This document shows, piece after piece, positions 1 to 31,730 of a stretch of 64,000 bases of DNA (its first letter is position 1; each line of letters opens with the position of its first letter). A program made the translations under genes and the position numbers. The notes beneath the pieces are model-generated. The model saw nothing but the letters and a program-made list of their open reading frames with translations, had not been told where the DNA came from and did no database searches. The DNA is from Chrysomallon squamiferum (taxonomy: Eukaryota > Mollusca > Gastropoda > Neomphalida > Peltospiridae): NCBI GenBank assembly GCA_012295275.1, contig CM022670.1, positions 12,136,083 to 12,200,082 on the forward strand. Reading direction: 5' to 3'.

Positions 1-19596
<19,596 letters not shown>

Positions 19597-20179
19597 AGAT
19601 TCCTGGTGAAATGAGAATGTTTAATCAGAAGAATAAAAAGAAAAAAGTTTAACATTTAATCAAAGATAATATTCAATAATGTGTCAAATAAAAGAGCAAT
19701 CATACCAATGAATATCAGAAATATTTGACAATGGATTTGAACAACACATTTCTGTGTGAAGGGATTAGATGAATATGAGATAAATTTCTGAGAAGGTTAT
19801 ACTGTGATTTTTTATCTGCCAAAAAAACATTGTGTTTACACATAATCTTTACTTCTATTTATACATTAAAAATAAAATCAATGTTCTGTTTTATATCTTC
19901 AAAAAAAAAAAAAAAGAAAGTAAAAACATACTTATAGTTATGATGTTAAATGTTAGTCGTGTTATCTCCTACCTTGTTTTTAATGGAGTTTTTATTTTAT
20001 TGATTCCTGTTTGCAATCAGTTTATTAGAATCACCCATATGCTTTAGTCACTGGTATGCTGTAATCCACCCATTTATGACTTCATCAGTAAATTATAGTG
20101 ACCAAATTATCACCATTAAATTATTATCATTTTACTGTGGTAGTAGTATATTGTAGTGACCAACATAACATACAGTCTT

Positions 20180-20515
20180 CTTTGTAAACAGCAGTAAACA
20201 GTATAGACCACATATACTGTAATCATCAAAATATTGTTCCACACAAGTGCAATGGACCAGTACAATACAGACCACGTATATTGTAATCATCAAAATATTG
20301 TAAATTCCAGTACAGTATAGACCAAGTATATTGTAATCATCAAAATATTGTAAACACCAGTACAATATAGAATGTATATTGTAATCATCAAGATATTGTA
20401 AACACAAGTACAATATAGACCATGTATATTGTGATCATCAGGATATTGTAAACTCCAGTACACAACATAGACCATGTGTATTATAAATATAAAGATATTG
20501 TAAACACAAGATAAA
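20180..20515 (+). repeat. about 50-bp tandem repeat, roughly six units
   Basis: GTAATCATCA followed by AATATTGTAAAC, CAGTACA and TATAGACCA recurs at about 20219, 20283, 20333, 20381 and 20431 with 48-50 bp spacing and few substitutions. Confidence 0.9.
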
Positions 20516-22554
20516 ACAATTTGTCATTTTTCTGTAGTTAAAATGTTTGCATGAACATAAGTGCTGTGATTTTAATTCTTTTAAATTTTAAAAACCTTTG
20601 TCATTATATCATACTTTTTCTTTTTTCTTTTTTTTTAATGATATAATTTTCAAAGAACTTTTAAAATATTTTTTTGCTGTTTTGTAAGTAAGTGAAGTTG
20701 AAATAATTTGCTTTTATCTTTAAAAAAAAATTTAAGAAAAATCCTATTATATTTTTGAAAATATAATTATAATAACAGAATCTGTAATAGAATAAGAAAT
20801 GCTTTTACAGTTGGTACTTTGTGGTATACCATTAACTGGATTAATTACTGCTATTATAGGATAAAATAGTTAGGCTGGTCCATATGTGTGAGAGAAAATA
20901 ATAGATGTATTTTAATACGGTTACATTTATTTATTTTATTTCATTTTATTATATACACTACTTGCTAAGAATAAAGGACAGCTGGACTTGAGCATTTTAT
21001 ATATAATTTATGTATCTTCTTTTCTTTATTTTTTTGATATATAACAATTTAAACAAAATAAAACAAGGTAAATTAAAGTTGAGATTGACATGTATATGTG
21101 TCTGAATTTGTTGACAAATTCCTTCATAATAAAATATTTTATTTAGGGATCAACTGCATTTGTTTGTATGCAAAATGTTAACTTGTAATATATATTTTTT
21201 ATGAGTTTGAGACTTGAATCTCTACACTTTGTGAGACAAATATATACATACATGTTGTATACTTTCATTGATTGTTTTGTGATTTTTGTTAGGCAAAGTA
21301 GCAAAATTTATTTTATTTTTAGTAGTAAAAGAAGTACACTTAAAAGGGGAAAAGAAAAAAAAAAAAAACCCACAAAAAACAAAGGAGAATTCAAATATTT
21401 ATATTTTGTAAATGTTTTGTGTCTATGGTGAAGACATGATTTTCTCACTGTGTTCATTTTGACAATATCAGATTGTATTGGATAAATTTTGTAAGAATGA
21501 CTTAAAAAAAGCAGGAGCTTATCTCATGAATACAACTTTATTTTAATTCAACTTTTAAAAAAAAGTAGAAAAAAGAATTCTCATTATAATTACATATGCT
21601 GTTTTAAAGAGATTTTGTGTCTAAGGTGAATTAGATGTATTTTGACTTTTCATATGTTTGTTTAGTAGAATGTAGTGTATTTCATATTACAGCATTAATC
21701 TAATAACAACCAAAACTGTCTCATTTTTTAAGGTATAAAAATCCTTGTTTTAATTAATTTAAAAAAAAAAAAAAAAAAAAACTTGAAAGAAACCTTTTGT
21801 AATAAAATAATAATTTGATGTTTTAAATTTTCTTACTTTGTGGACATATTTAAGAAACTAAAATATTTTTATTTTCTGATTTTATTTCCTCTAATCAAGA
21901 CAGGTTCCGTGCATTTTACTATCTTTCTTTTTTTTTTTTTTTGATCTGCATGAATATTAGACATATTACATTAGTGCTTTTTGTTTTTTTCTTAAATAAG
22001 TTTAGCAGTTTTAATTTAACATAAATAAAATATGGAATGCCTCTTGCATTTTCAGCAGATATGTGTGTTTTTGGAGTCAGAATGTCTGTCTGTACAGTTT
22101 GTGGAAAGACTGTTGGTAGTTAATTTTGCACAATCTTTTACATATTTTACATGCAGAAATCTAGAAACTTTTTTTCTGACACATTGTAACTGTTCTAAAT
22201 GTGATTATAATTTTGTTGGTGCTGCTTAAAGAATCTAGTCCTGGTTTTTTTTTGGTTATGTGCAATATTTCATTTCTCATGTATTTTTATATCTTCAGTT
22301 ATTTATTTTAATGTGTTTTTTGTGGCATATGATGTAATCATAATAAGAGTTAAAAATTACAGTTTGTTTTCTGTTGTATTTAAAGTGATGTACAATATAT
22401 TAAGAAGTGAACATTAAAATGTTCTGTTTTTGTCCAGTAGTCATTTTAATTTAAACGTGTGCGTGATATGTTCCCATACCCTACCAGGTTTGCATTAAAG
22501 CATCCATTTTTGTTATTAATACTATTTAAAAAATTTGCTTTGAACTTTTTTCAT

Positions 22555-22560
22555 AATAAA
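22555..22560 (+). terminator. candidate polyadenylation signal, DOCK7-like gene
   Basis: AATAAA with a downstream GT-rich element at about 22578-22594. Confidence 0.45.
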
Positions 22561-22599
22561 TCAGTTGAAAAAGAAAGCTGGTTGTGTTGTTATTAAAAT

Positions 22600-23862
22600 C
22601 TGAAGGTTTGTGCTGTCACTGGACTACTTATCACTGCTGCTTTGATGAAGGATTAAACCTGCACAGAACTGGGTAAATAAAAGTGACAGAAATAATAAAA
22701 AAAAAAAAAAAACCTATATTTCTTGTTGCTTTTGCACTTGCAGAGATGATTAAATACTTTTTTTTTTTTTAATGAAGACAAAAATATTCTTTCTTTTTAA
22801 AACATCTTACCTGGTTACAAACACTATGTCAACAATATGTGACATGAAATGCAGAAGAAAAAAAAAAAACCATCAAATTTCTAAGAACAAAATCCGTTCA
22901 TCCACAAAAAAACAAAAACCTTTATTTTTAAAATGTTATTTATTGTATTATTGTATAATTATATACTGTTATCAAATGTAAAAGTTATAATTTACATTAC
23001 CTCATTAAAGTTTTAAACAAACATTCTGGCAATATTTGTAAAAGACAGTAGCAATCTCATAATTCCTTTACAACCTTGTAACCAAATTGTAAGAGTAAGA
23101 AAATGACTGTTAATAAAAACCAAAATAATAAAAATGTAAAAATCACACTGGATTAATATTATCATTCATCATCAATTCAGTTTTTAGAATTTTCAGTACA
23201 AACTGTATTCTGATTTGTCAGTCTCTTTAGTTCAAACAAATATGTCACACTTATCACACAAGTCCTTCAAATACATTTAATACATGACAAAACATAATTT
23301 GATTATAAAAAGTTATATTAAATATAGTGAATATGGATAATTTAATTAATAATAAAATAATAAAATGTTAATAACAAAAAAGGTTTTTTATGCTCAAATT
23401 TTTATATATTAAAACAGATTTATTCATTTTTTTGTCTGCATTAAGAAAATGAATATATTTTTTTTTTTTTTTTTAAGTTTTGACTATTTTTAATATGCCA
23501 ATTATTTTCGAATGTAAAAGGAAATTAAACTAAACAATGCTCCAATCCCCTACAAAATTTCAGAGTCTATAATCACATGTATATTGTATGTTGATATAAT
23601 ATTTAGTCATGTAAATTCAACAAACTAAATTAAGATTTGTTTTCAGATCTAACAAAAATGTATAAAAATTATTTCCTTCTTAAAGTATTTTAATAAGAAT
23701 TCACAGAAACATGCAGTCCAATCTGTTATTGTGGTCTTCAGTTAGTAAATGTCATACAGTACTATAAAAACTGGCATTGTATTTATTTACTTTTAAAAAA
23801 TAATTTTTGGCAATGTTCCTACAAAACTGGTTCTGGTGATAATAAATATTTAGGTTTTTAAA
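22600..23862. other. gap between convergent DOCK7-like and PPOX genes
   Basis: AT-rich sequence with short homopolymers and no coding signal. It probably contains the short PPOX 3' UTR on its right edge. Confidence 0.6.
23782..23787 (-). terminator. candidate polyadenylation signal of PPOX
   Basis: TTTATT on the plus strand reads AATAAA on the minus strand, about 75 nt after the PPOX stop codon, with T-rich sequence beyond it. Confidence 0.4.
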
Positions 23863-24030
23863 TTAAGCCAGTTTTAGGACAGCTTGCTTGGCATTATAAA
23901 TACAATCATTTACTGCTGCACCAAGGTAAGAAGAACCAATCAGAGTAAGTGGAATATTCTGCTCCTCAATGTATTTAAACATGGCTTCCACTTTAGCAGA
24001 GTGACCAACCAGGTAGTGAGGTATGCATTC
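23863..24030 (-). CDS. PPOX: PPOX exon 11 with stop
   Basis: Encodes ECIPHYLVGHSAKVEAMFKY and then LIGSSYLGAAVNDCI, ending TAA at 23865-23863. Confidence 0.96.
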   Translation of the reverse strand, partial: ECIPHYLVGHSAKVEAMFKYIEEQNIPLTLIGSSYLGAAVNDCIYNAKQAVLKLA

Positions 24031-25504
24031 CTGAAAAAAAAAAAAAAAATAATAATAATAATTTCATATAAATAAAAAAGATAATATATATATATAAAAA
24101 AAAAAAATTTTCTATTCAATTTAAATTATTTGAGGATAATCAAGTAATTCCAATATTTTTGGAAATTTATAAATTAAATAGTTGATGTGTTATTGTTAAA
24201 ACTAGAGTAATCACCTGGTAAACCAAAACAAATTAAAATAAGACAGTTTGAAATGCTACAATGCAAACAACCCCTCATCTCAAACAGAATAACCAACAAA
24301 AATCCAAATTTGAAAAGGAAAAATAAACGGAAAGATGGAATAAATAAAATGGTAAACATTTTTTGTAACAAAAATTACAAATAACTTAAATCTGTCTATT
24401 GTGATTTACTAGTCACCTTGTTAATAGACACTTTTGTTTTGGATGGAGTGCCTGAAACACCAAGTTGTTGTTTGAGTTGTTTGAGTGTCATTTCCAGGAA
24501 GATCCCTTCATCTAATTTTGGGTTGAGTTCTAGAAGATCCTGGAACCAGGCTCCTCCCAATATTACCTGAAATACATTGTTAAAAATATTTTCTATCAAC
24601 CAGATGCTGATTAATTTATTTTTCAGACAAAATGTTTGCAGAAATATTTTTACTGGTTTAGGAACATTATTAAGTTATGCCCCTTAACTCCTTGCTTCAT
24701 CTCCAAAACCCTTGTTTCTTTCCAGCCATTTCTAAAACTGACACGTTTTTATTTACAAAACAAAATGAGTGAGAGATTAATTATCTTTTCTGTCCTTTTG
24801 AAATGGTCACTCAGTCAGGGGTAGGCAACATCTGAATCTATGTATTAGAAAAAGGTAAGATTAAATAAAGTTAAACTTACAGTTAACCTTGTTGTTTCAC
24901 CCCCTCCACCTTTGTTATGTTGTGGAAAAGAACAGGAGTCATAAATTACTCCTAGAAACGGTCCATTTTCAAACGAAGGTAACAAATGGCCGAAACCCTG
25001 GAATAACAGCAATAAATATATTAATGAAAACATGAATTTTTGATGATAAAAAAAATAATAATAAATGAGAAGAACAAAGAAGATGAAAAATAAATATCTT
25101 GATGGGCTGCAAAACAATTAACTGGATTTGAACCAATGAAACAGAATAATCTGTATCTAATAGAAGTTTTTCATTCGCTATTTAATAACTACACTAGATT
25201 GAACTGTAAAAGTAAATAAGTATTTATATTATAAAGGAAAGAGGATAAACAGCTGGTTACAGATAATGAAAAAGCATACGTCGTGTGGTAAATGTTTTCC
25301 TTCAAACTCTAAGTTCACTACCACCACATTTGCTGCTGGAATACTCTGCAAATGTTTGGTGAGAGTTTCATGAGTGGGTAACAGCCTGGCCAAATCTGTT
25401 TTAAAAAAGAAAGAAGCTGAATTTATACAAACTTACTGTTTTATTTTGCTTTTTGTTTTCAATTATGTAAGTTTAAAATTACATATGTATGTATGCACGC
25501 ACAC

Positions 25505-25540
<36 letters not shown>

Positions 25541-28500
25541 AACCACCCCCACCCCCCACACACCCCTACACACCCACCCACCCACCCACCCCCCTATACA
25601 AATACAAGTTGTGAATGCATGTGTGCATATGTAATATAATGGAAGTCATTTTACATCGGTCATCAGACCTTTGGCATAAACTGATGAAATCACATGATCA
25701 GCCACAATGTCTCCATCCTTAGTTTTCACCTGAAAAATGAAGTCAGTACTCTAGTATAGTAATAATAACACAAAAATAATTTAAAAAAATTAAATATCCA
25801 TTAGCTGATTTCAAATTTATAAATGATAATGAAAGAAAAAATTAAATTTCACATTCAACAAATAAGGTACCTGTAATGTGCGTATAAGAAAGTAATTTTT
25901 AATGACATACCGTACAGGGACAATATTATTTAAAAGTTTAATTAAAAAAGCTTATGCACAGAAAGAAATACAAAAATACAATCATTAATTTAAAATTAAA
26001 CACAAAAATAAAAATGATATAATAATAAGTTCCAGAATTTCAAAAAAATAAAAATAAAAAAATAAAATAAATAAAATAAAAAAATACAGAAAGAAAGAAA
26101 ACCAAACCCTATAAAAAGTGGTAGTTTTACAACAAGATCCCCTCACTTAGATAAATAATCTTTTTTAAATACCTTCATTTTATTTCCTGGTAAGGATTCC
26201 AGCCCTACACACTTCCTGTTAGTCTGAATTTCTGTGTTTTTCACAGACACTGCCAGAGTCTCTGTGAGTTGTTGTAGTCCGTTTTTCAGCTGCCATGTTG
26301 ACCATCTTTCTGCTTTTGCCTTCTTAACCAACTCAGACTTGGGTTTAGGTCTATGTTTCATTTCTGGAAAAATAAATAAAAAATAAAAATAAATAAATAA
26401 ATTGTCTGTTGATGTAAACGTATATATACACATACAGAAACATTTATTTAGTTTTTAAGAAGGTACTTTAAAATAGTAATATTGTTACTGGGAGCAATCT
26501 TGTTGGGAGCAATCTTTTTTAAATAATAAAATATTATTATAAAATAACAAGCAGGTAAGGATACATACATTTTTGATATTTAATTTTAATTATTTTATTA
26601 TTTGGATAAAACTAGTTTAGAGAAAAATATAGGACATGGCTACTGAGCTCTGACTTACTCAGTTTGTCCCCTAATTTTTTATTTGTACATATCTGTATCT
26701 TGAATGACATTATATCAAAAATGAAAATGTTGGATTACATACATCTCATTATTTGATTTTAATTATTTTAGTGCTTGGGTAAAAGCAACTTAAAGAAAAA
26801 GATAAAATATTAATTATGTTGAATATAAAATATATCCAAGCTATCTGTATGTACTGTCAAAGATACACTTTAATAACAAAACTGAAAAATGATGACATTA
26901 CTGCTGGATATTAACCTCTTGCCATTTTAAATCCTCCTTTCAACAAAGATCCATATTTCTTCTCCATTTTAAACACTTCTGGGAAACAGGCCAGCATACT
27001 TAGCTCACGGCTGTTACCTGCATAAATTCCTCGACAAACTGGATCCATCAAGTATTTGGCTACCTGTAAAAATAAAGTGAAAAACTTATAATAGGCTAAT
27101 ATAATTAAGTATGTAAAAATAAAGTGAAAAGCTTTATATAGATATATTTATATATGTAAAAAATATTTTTTTTTACAGCTATATATTTATGTCTGTAAAA
27201 AATAAAGTGAAAAGCTTATTATAATATATTTATATATGTAAAAATAAAGTGAAAATCTTTTTTATAGATATATTTATTTACGTATAAAATTAATTTCTAT
27301 ATAAATATATAAATGTATTTAAAAGGTGAATAACTTTTTATATATAGATTTACTTATGTAAAAATAAAAGTGAAAATTTACTATATTACTATTTTATGTA
27401 AAAAAAGTGGAAGCTTATTAAAATGCATTTAGATATGTAAACAAATGGTGAATTGTTTTTATAGATATATTTATGTACTTTAAAAAATAAGGTAAAAACC
27501 TTTTTATAGACATATTTATGTAAAAATAAAAGTGAAAAGGTTTTTACAATATATTTAGATAAAGAAAACAATTCAGATGCAATAGTTATGTTAAAATAAA
27601 TGTGAAAGCAAGCCAAATAAATATTTGTACAGATACAACGACACAAAACACACACATCCATATTCATACATCCCACCTACAAACATACATACTGACAACA
27701 TACACCTTTTTACCTCTGTTCCAAATCTTCTTCCCATAAAACTGTCAACAGTTTCATCAGTCAAATCAGATTTTCTTTTGAAGAATTCCCTGATCCCATA
27801 CCAGGCAAGAGGTTTAGTGAATGGAGGTTGTGTCTTTATTGCTCCTTTCAATCCTAGTAAATCAATAAATAGCCAAATATGTCAAAACATAACTAAAAAT
27901 ATAAATCATGAAGTAAGTAAATAATTACATACGTATCATAAAACATAACAATCAAGTTTTAAAAAAAAAAACCCACTAAAAATGAGAAAAAAACAAAGGT
28001 TGGTATAAATATACAAGTAAAATAATTACATAAAAATTTAAAGAAATAGTAATCTTAATGAGGAAAAAAAGAATACCACCACCACCAGCTACAACCAAAA
28101 TACAACAAAAAACAACAAGCAAAAAAGCAACAAAAAAAAAATACCGTCACAAAACAACAACAACAACACAGCAGACAAAAACAAAAACAAAACAGATGTA
28201 TACAAAATATAGAGTAATTTGTTCATAAGACTTTCAGGCAAGTAGAAGTCTCACATACCACTTGGCAGAGCATACATCTGATTGTGAACATAAATGTATC
28301 TGTGTCTGGCAGCAGAACTGGTGATAAGACATGGCAATACTTGATTACCCAGACCAAGTTCTTCTACCTACAACAACAACAACAACAACAACAAAACAAA
28401 ATAATAATAGTAATAATAATAGTAAAAATGATAACAATAACAAAATAATGACAATAATAACAGTAATAATAAATAAATAAATAAATATATAAATATTGTA

Positions 28501-29581
28501 ATACTCATAGAAATAGTAAAAGAAATGAAATTTAAAAAACACCTTGCAGCACAGAAACACAGACTATGTCTGCACTTGAAAAATATTTTTAATAAGTTGT
28601 TCAGTACCCAAAGTAGATGAAATTAATGAATACAGCTGACTGATATCTATAGAAATTTAAACTAAAATAAAATAAGAAAGAGAAGTAAAAAAATAAAATA
28701 AACTTTTTAAAAATAAAATAAAATTAAAATCATGTGTAAAGTAACAATATTTTAGTTTACCAGTTCCAGTGAATTTACTGCTTTGATTCCTGCAGTTCTC
28801 ATACTGCGGGGTCCATGTTCAAAAATGGTACCATCCCCAAATCTTGTTGTCTTTATCCATCCTCCCAGTCTGTTACTGCCTTCCAAAACCAAAATCTGAA
28901 AAGAGAGAGAGAGAGGTGAAAATAAAATAAAAATATAAATATTAAATAATAAATATAAATAATAAAACATTTACTGATAAAAATACACTTTTTGATAATG
29001 AATTAAAATTAATATTTATCTAATTTCAGAAATGAAGAAAAAACCCGCCAAAAAAACCCAACAAAAAACCAACTACAAATAATAATAATAATAATAAAAA
29101 AATTAAATAAAAAATAAAAAAATAAAAAAGCCATGATTAAAACTAGTGGAAATTAGAAAAAGGTGCTTTAAATTAAGTTGCAGTGAGACTTAAAAATATA
29201 TTTAAGAAAAAAAAACCCACACCAAACAAACAAAAAGTAAACACCCGAACTTATTAACGACAAAAATGACTTTATGATTTCAATTATGTGTTCAAGCACA
29301 TATTACGTGGGTATACATTTTGACTTTGACCTAAATTTATACAAGTTTGGAATAAATCTGTAATGGCACATTACCAAAAAGCAGTTATTATTTTATTTTT
29401 TAAATAAGGCTATTATAACTGTTATATGCATTTTTAAAACGCTATTTTATTTATATTAATTGTGTAAGGTATAAATTCATGTTTGTACTGTACGTTACTT
29501 TACGTGATCACGTTTGGCAACGTCAAGTAGGTTGTTTGATGAAAACAACAACAACAATACCCCTTGTAATTTAATTGTGAT

Positions 29582-29642
<61 letters not shown>

Positions 29643-29883
29643 TAACAGAGGAAAATATTTAGTTTGCCTTCCTTAAAGTTATAAATCAAAATAAATATAA
29701 TCTGATTTAACTTTCCGGTTTCGTACAAATATTCTTTATACTAAAAATAGTCTGCATCTATAAACTATTTTATAGTATATAAAAAATTACCTTGCCAAAT
29801 TTATTAGAAGCGTGTTTGCTGAGATAATATGCAGCTGACAGCCCGCTTATACCTCCTCCAAGTATGACAGCAGTCTTTGACAT
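23863..29883 (-). CDS. PPOX: protoporphyrinogen oxidase (complete, 11 exons)
   Basis: PPOX oxidises protoporphyrinogen IX to protoporphyrin IX, the penultimate step of haem synthesis, with FAD and O2 on the mitochondrial inner membrane. The spliced protein is 475 residues against 477 in human. The N-terminus MSKTAVILGGGISGLSAAYY contains the GxGxxG dinucleotide motif. Later blocks are LEGSNRLGGWI, FEHGPRSMR, FMGRRFGTE, DPVCRGIYAGNSRELS, ADHVISSVYA, GFGHLLPSFE, IYDSC and, near the C-terminus, GSSYLGAAVNDCI, all diagnostic. Exons on the minus strand: 29791-29883, 28761-28895, 28259-28367, 27714-27853, 26916-27063, 26173-26363, 25669-25729, 25280-25395, 24881-24997, 24417-24566, 23863-24030. Phases match at every junction and all splice sites are GT-AG. 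No cleavable presequence is obvious, as in other animal PPOX proteins. The gene looks intact. Confidence 0.97.
24417..24566 (-). CDS. PPOX: PPOX exon 10
   Basis: Encodes VILGGAWFQDLLELNPKLDE and then TLKQLKQQLGV. It is 50 codons. Confidence 0.95.
24881..24997 (-). CDS. PPOX: PPOX exon 9
   Basis: Encodes GFGHLLPSFENGPFLGVIYD, matching [20 protein letters not shown]. It is 39 codons. Confidence 0.97.
25280..25395 (-). CDS. PPOX: PPOX exon 8
   Basis: Encodes LARLLPTHETLTKHLQSIPA then VVVVNLEFEGKHLPHD. Phase 1 in, phase 0 out. Confidence 0.94.
25499..25592 (+). repeat. (CA)n / CCCA-rich microsatellite in PPOX intron
   Basis: A CA run is followed by CCACCC and ACCC units. Confidence 0.9.
25669..25729 (-). 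CDS. PPOX: PPOX exon 7
   Basis: Encodes VKTKDGDIVADHVISSVYAK, matching LEADHVISAIPA. Phase 1 out. Confidence 0.92.
26173..26363 (-). CDS. PPOX: PPOX exon 6
   Basis: Encodes KAERWSTWQLKNGLQQLTET, equivalent to the RWSQWSLRGGLEMLPQAL segment of human PPOX. Phase 1 in, phase 0 out. Confidence 0.94.
26560..26815 (+). repeat. diverged direct repeat in PPOX intron
   Basis: TTTTAATTATTTTA within similar flanks occurs at about 26585 and about 26758. A 14-bp unit GGGAGCAATCTTGTT is also locally doubled near 26490-26515. Confidence 0.5.
26916..27063 (-). CDS. PPOX: PPOX exon 5
   Basis: Encodes YLMDPVCRGIYAGNSRELSM then LACFPEVFKMEKKYGS. Phase 1 out. Confidence 0.96.
27064..27560 (+). repeat. degenerate tandem repeat abutting the PPOX exon 5 acceptor
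   Basis: Variants of TGTAAAAATAAAGTGAAAA recur about every 55-90 bp across the intron, the first directly next to the exon. On the minus strand this unit reads as the pyrimidine-rich acceptor CTTTATTTTTACA. Confidence 0.75.
27714..27853 (-). CDS. PPOX: PPOX exon 4
   Basis: Encodes PLAWYGIREFFKRKSDLTDE then FMGRRFGTE. Phase 1 in, phase 0 out. Confidence 0.95.
28259..28367 (-). CDS. PPOX: PPOX exon 3
   Basis: Encodes VEELGLGNQVLPCLITSSAA then RYIYVHNQMYALPS. Phase 0 in, phase 1 out. A (GTT)n tract precedes the acceptor. Confidence 0.94.
28761..28895 (-). CDS. PPOX: PPOX exon 2
   Basis: Encodes ILVLEGSNRLGGWIKTTRFG then IFEHGPRSMRTAG, the second half of the FAD site. It is 45 codons. Confidence 0.97.
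29586..29640 (+). repeat. (AAT)n microsatellite in PPOX intron 1
   Basis: About seventeen AAT/TAA units, nearly uninterrupted. Confidence 0.95.
29791..29883 (-). CDS. PPOX: PPOX exon 1
   Basis: ATG at 29883-29881, 31 codons, FAD-binding Rossmann motif GGGISG. Donor AAG/GTAATT. Confidence 0.96.
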
Positions 29884-31320
<1,437 letters not shown>

Positions 31321-31439
31321 ATGTATGATGAAAGAATTCTGGTACAGGCTACAGTAACATCTGTAGTTGGCAGTCACCCAATCTATCCATGTTGTTGCCA
31401 GTGTTACAGCAAGGTTCTGCGTGACTTTCAGAAAAAAAG
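31321..31439 (+). CDS. DDIAS: DDIAS-like exon 1
   Basis: Encodes MYDERILVQATVTSVVGSHP then IYPCCCQCYSKVLRDFQKK. Donor AAG/GTTTGA, phase 2. It carries the first Cys pair of the zinc ribbon. Confidence 0.8.
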
Positions 31440-31502
31440 GTTTGAATATAAACACTAAGTACACATTGACACAACACTTTATATATACACACATGTATGT
31501 AT

Positions 31503-31544
<42 letters not shown>

Positions 31545-31684
31545 CATGCATGCATATATAAGTACATGTGTAGTAATATAGGCTTATAGTTATTGTAAAC
31601 ACAAAAATATATATCCACAAACACATGTAGACAAATGAACTGAAAGACAAAAGTGCACACTCACCATATGCAACACAAAGATAT

Positions 31685-31730
<46 letters not shown>

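Larger units (their letters stand above)
19597..22580 (+). other. probable long 3' UTR / 3' flank of the DOCK7-like gene
   Basis: No coding exon is recognisable. Several AATAAA hexamers occur, for example near 19688 and 22555. The one at 22555-22560 is followed about 25 nt later by the GT-rich TGGTTGTGTTGTTA, a good cleavage context. A 3' UTR of about 3 kb is inferred, not shown. Confidence 0.45.
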
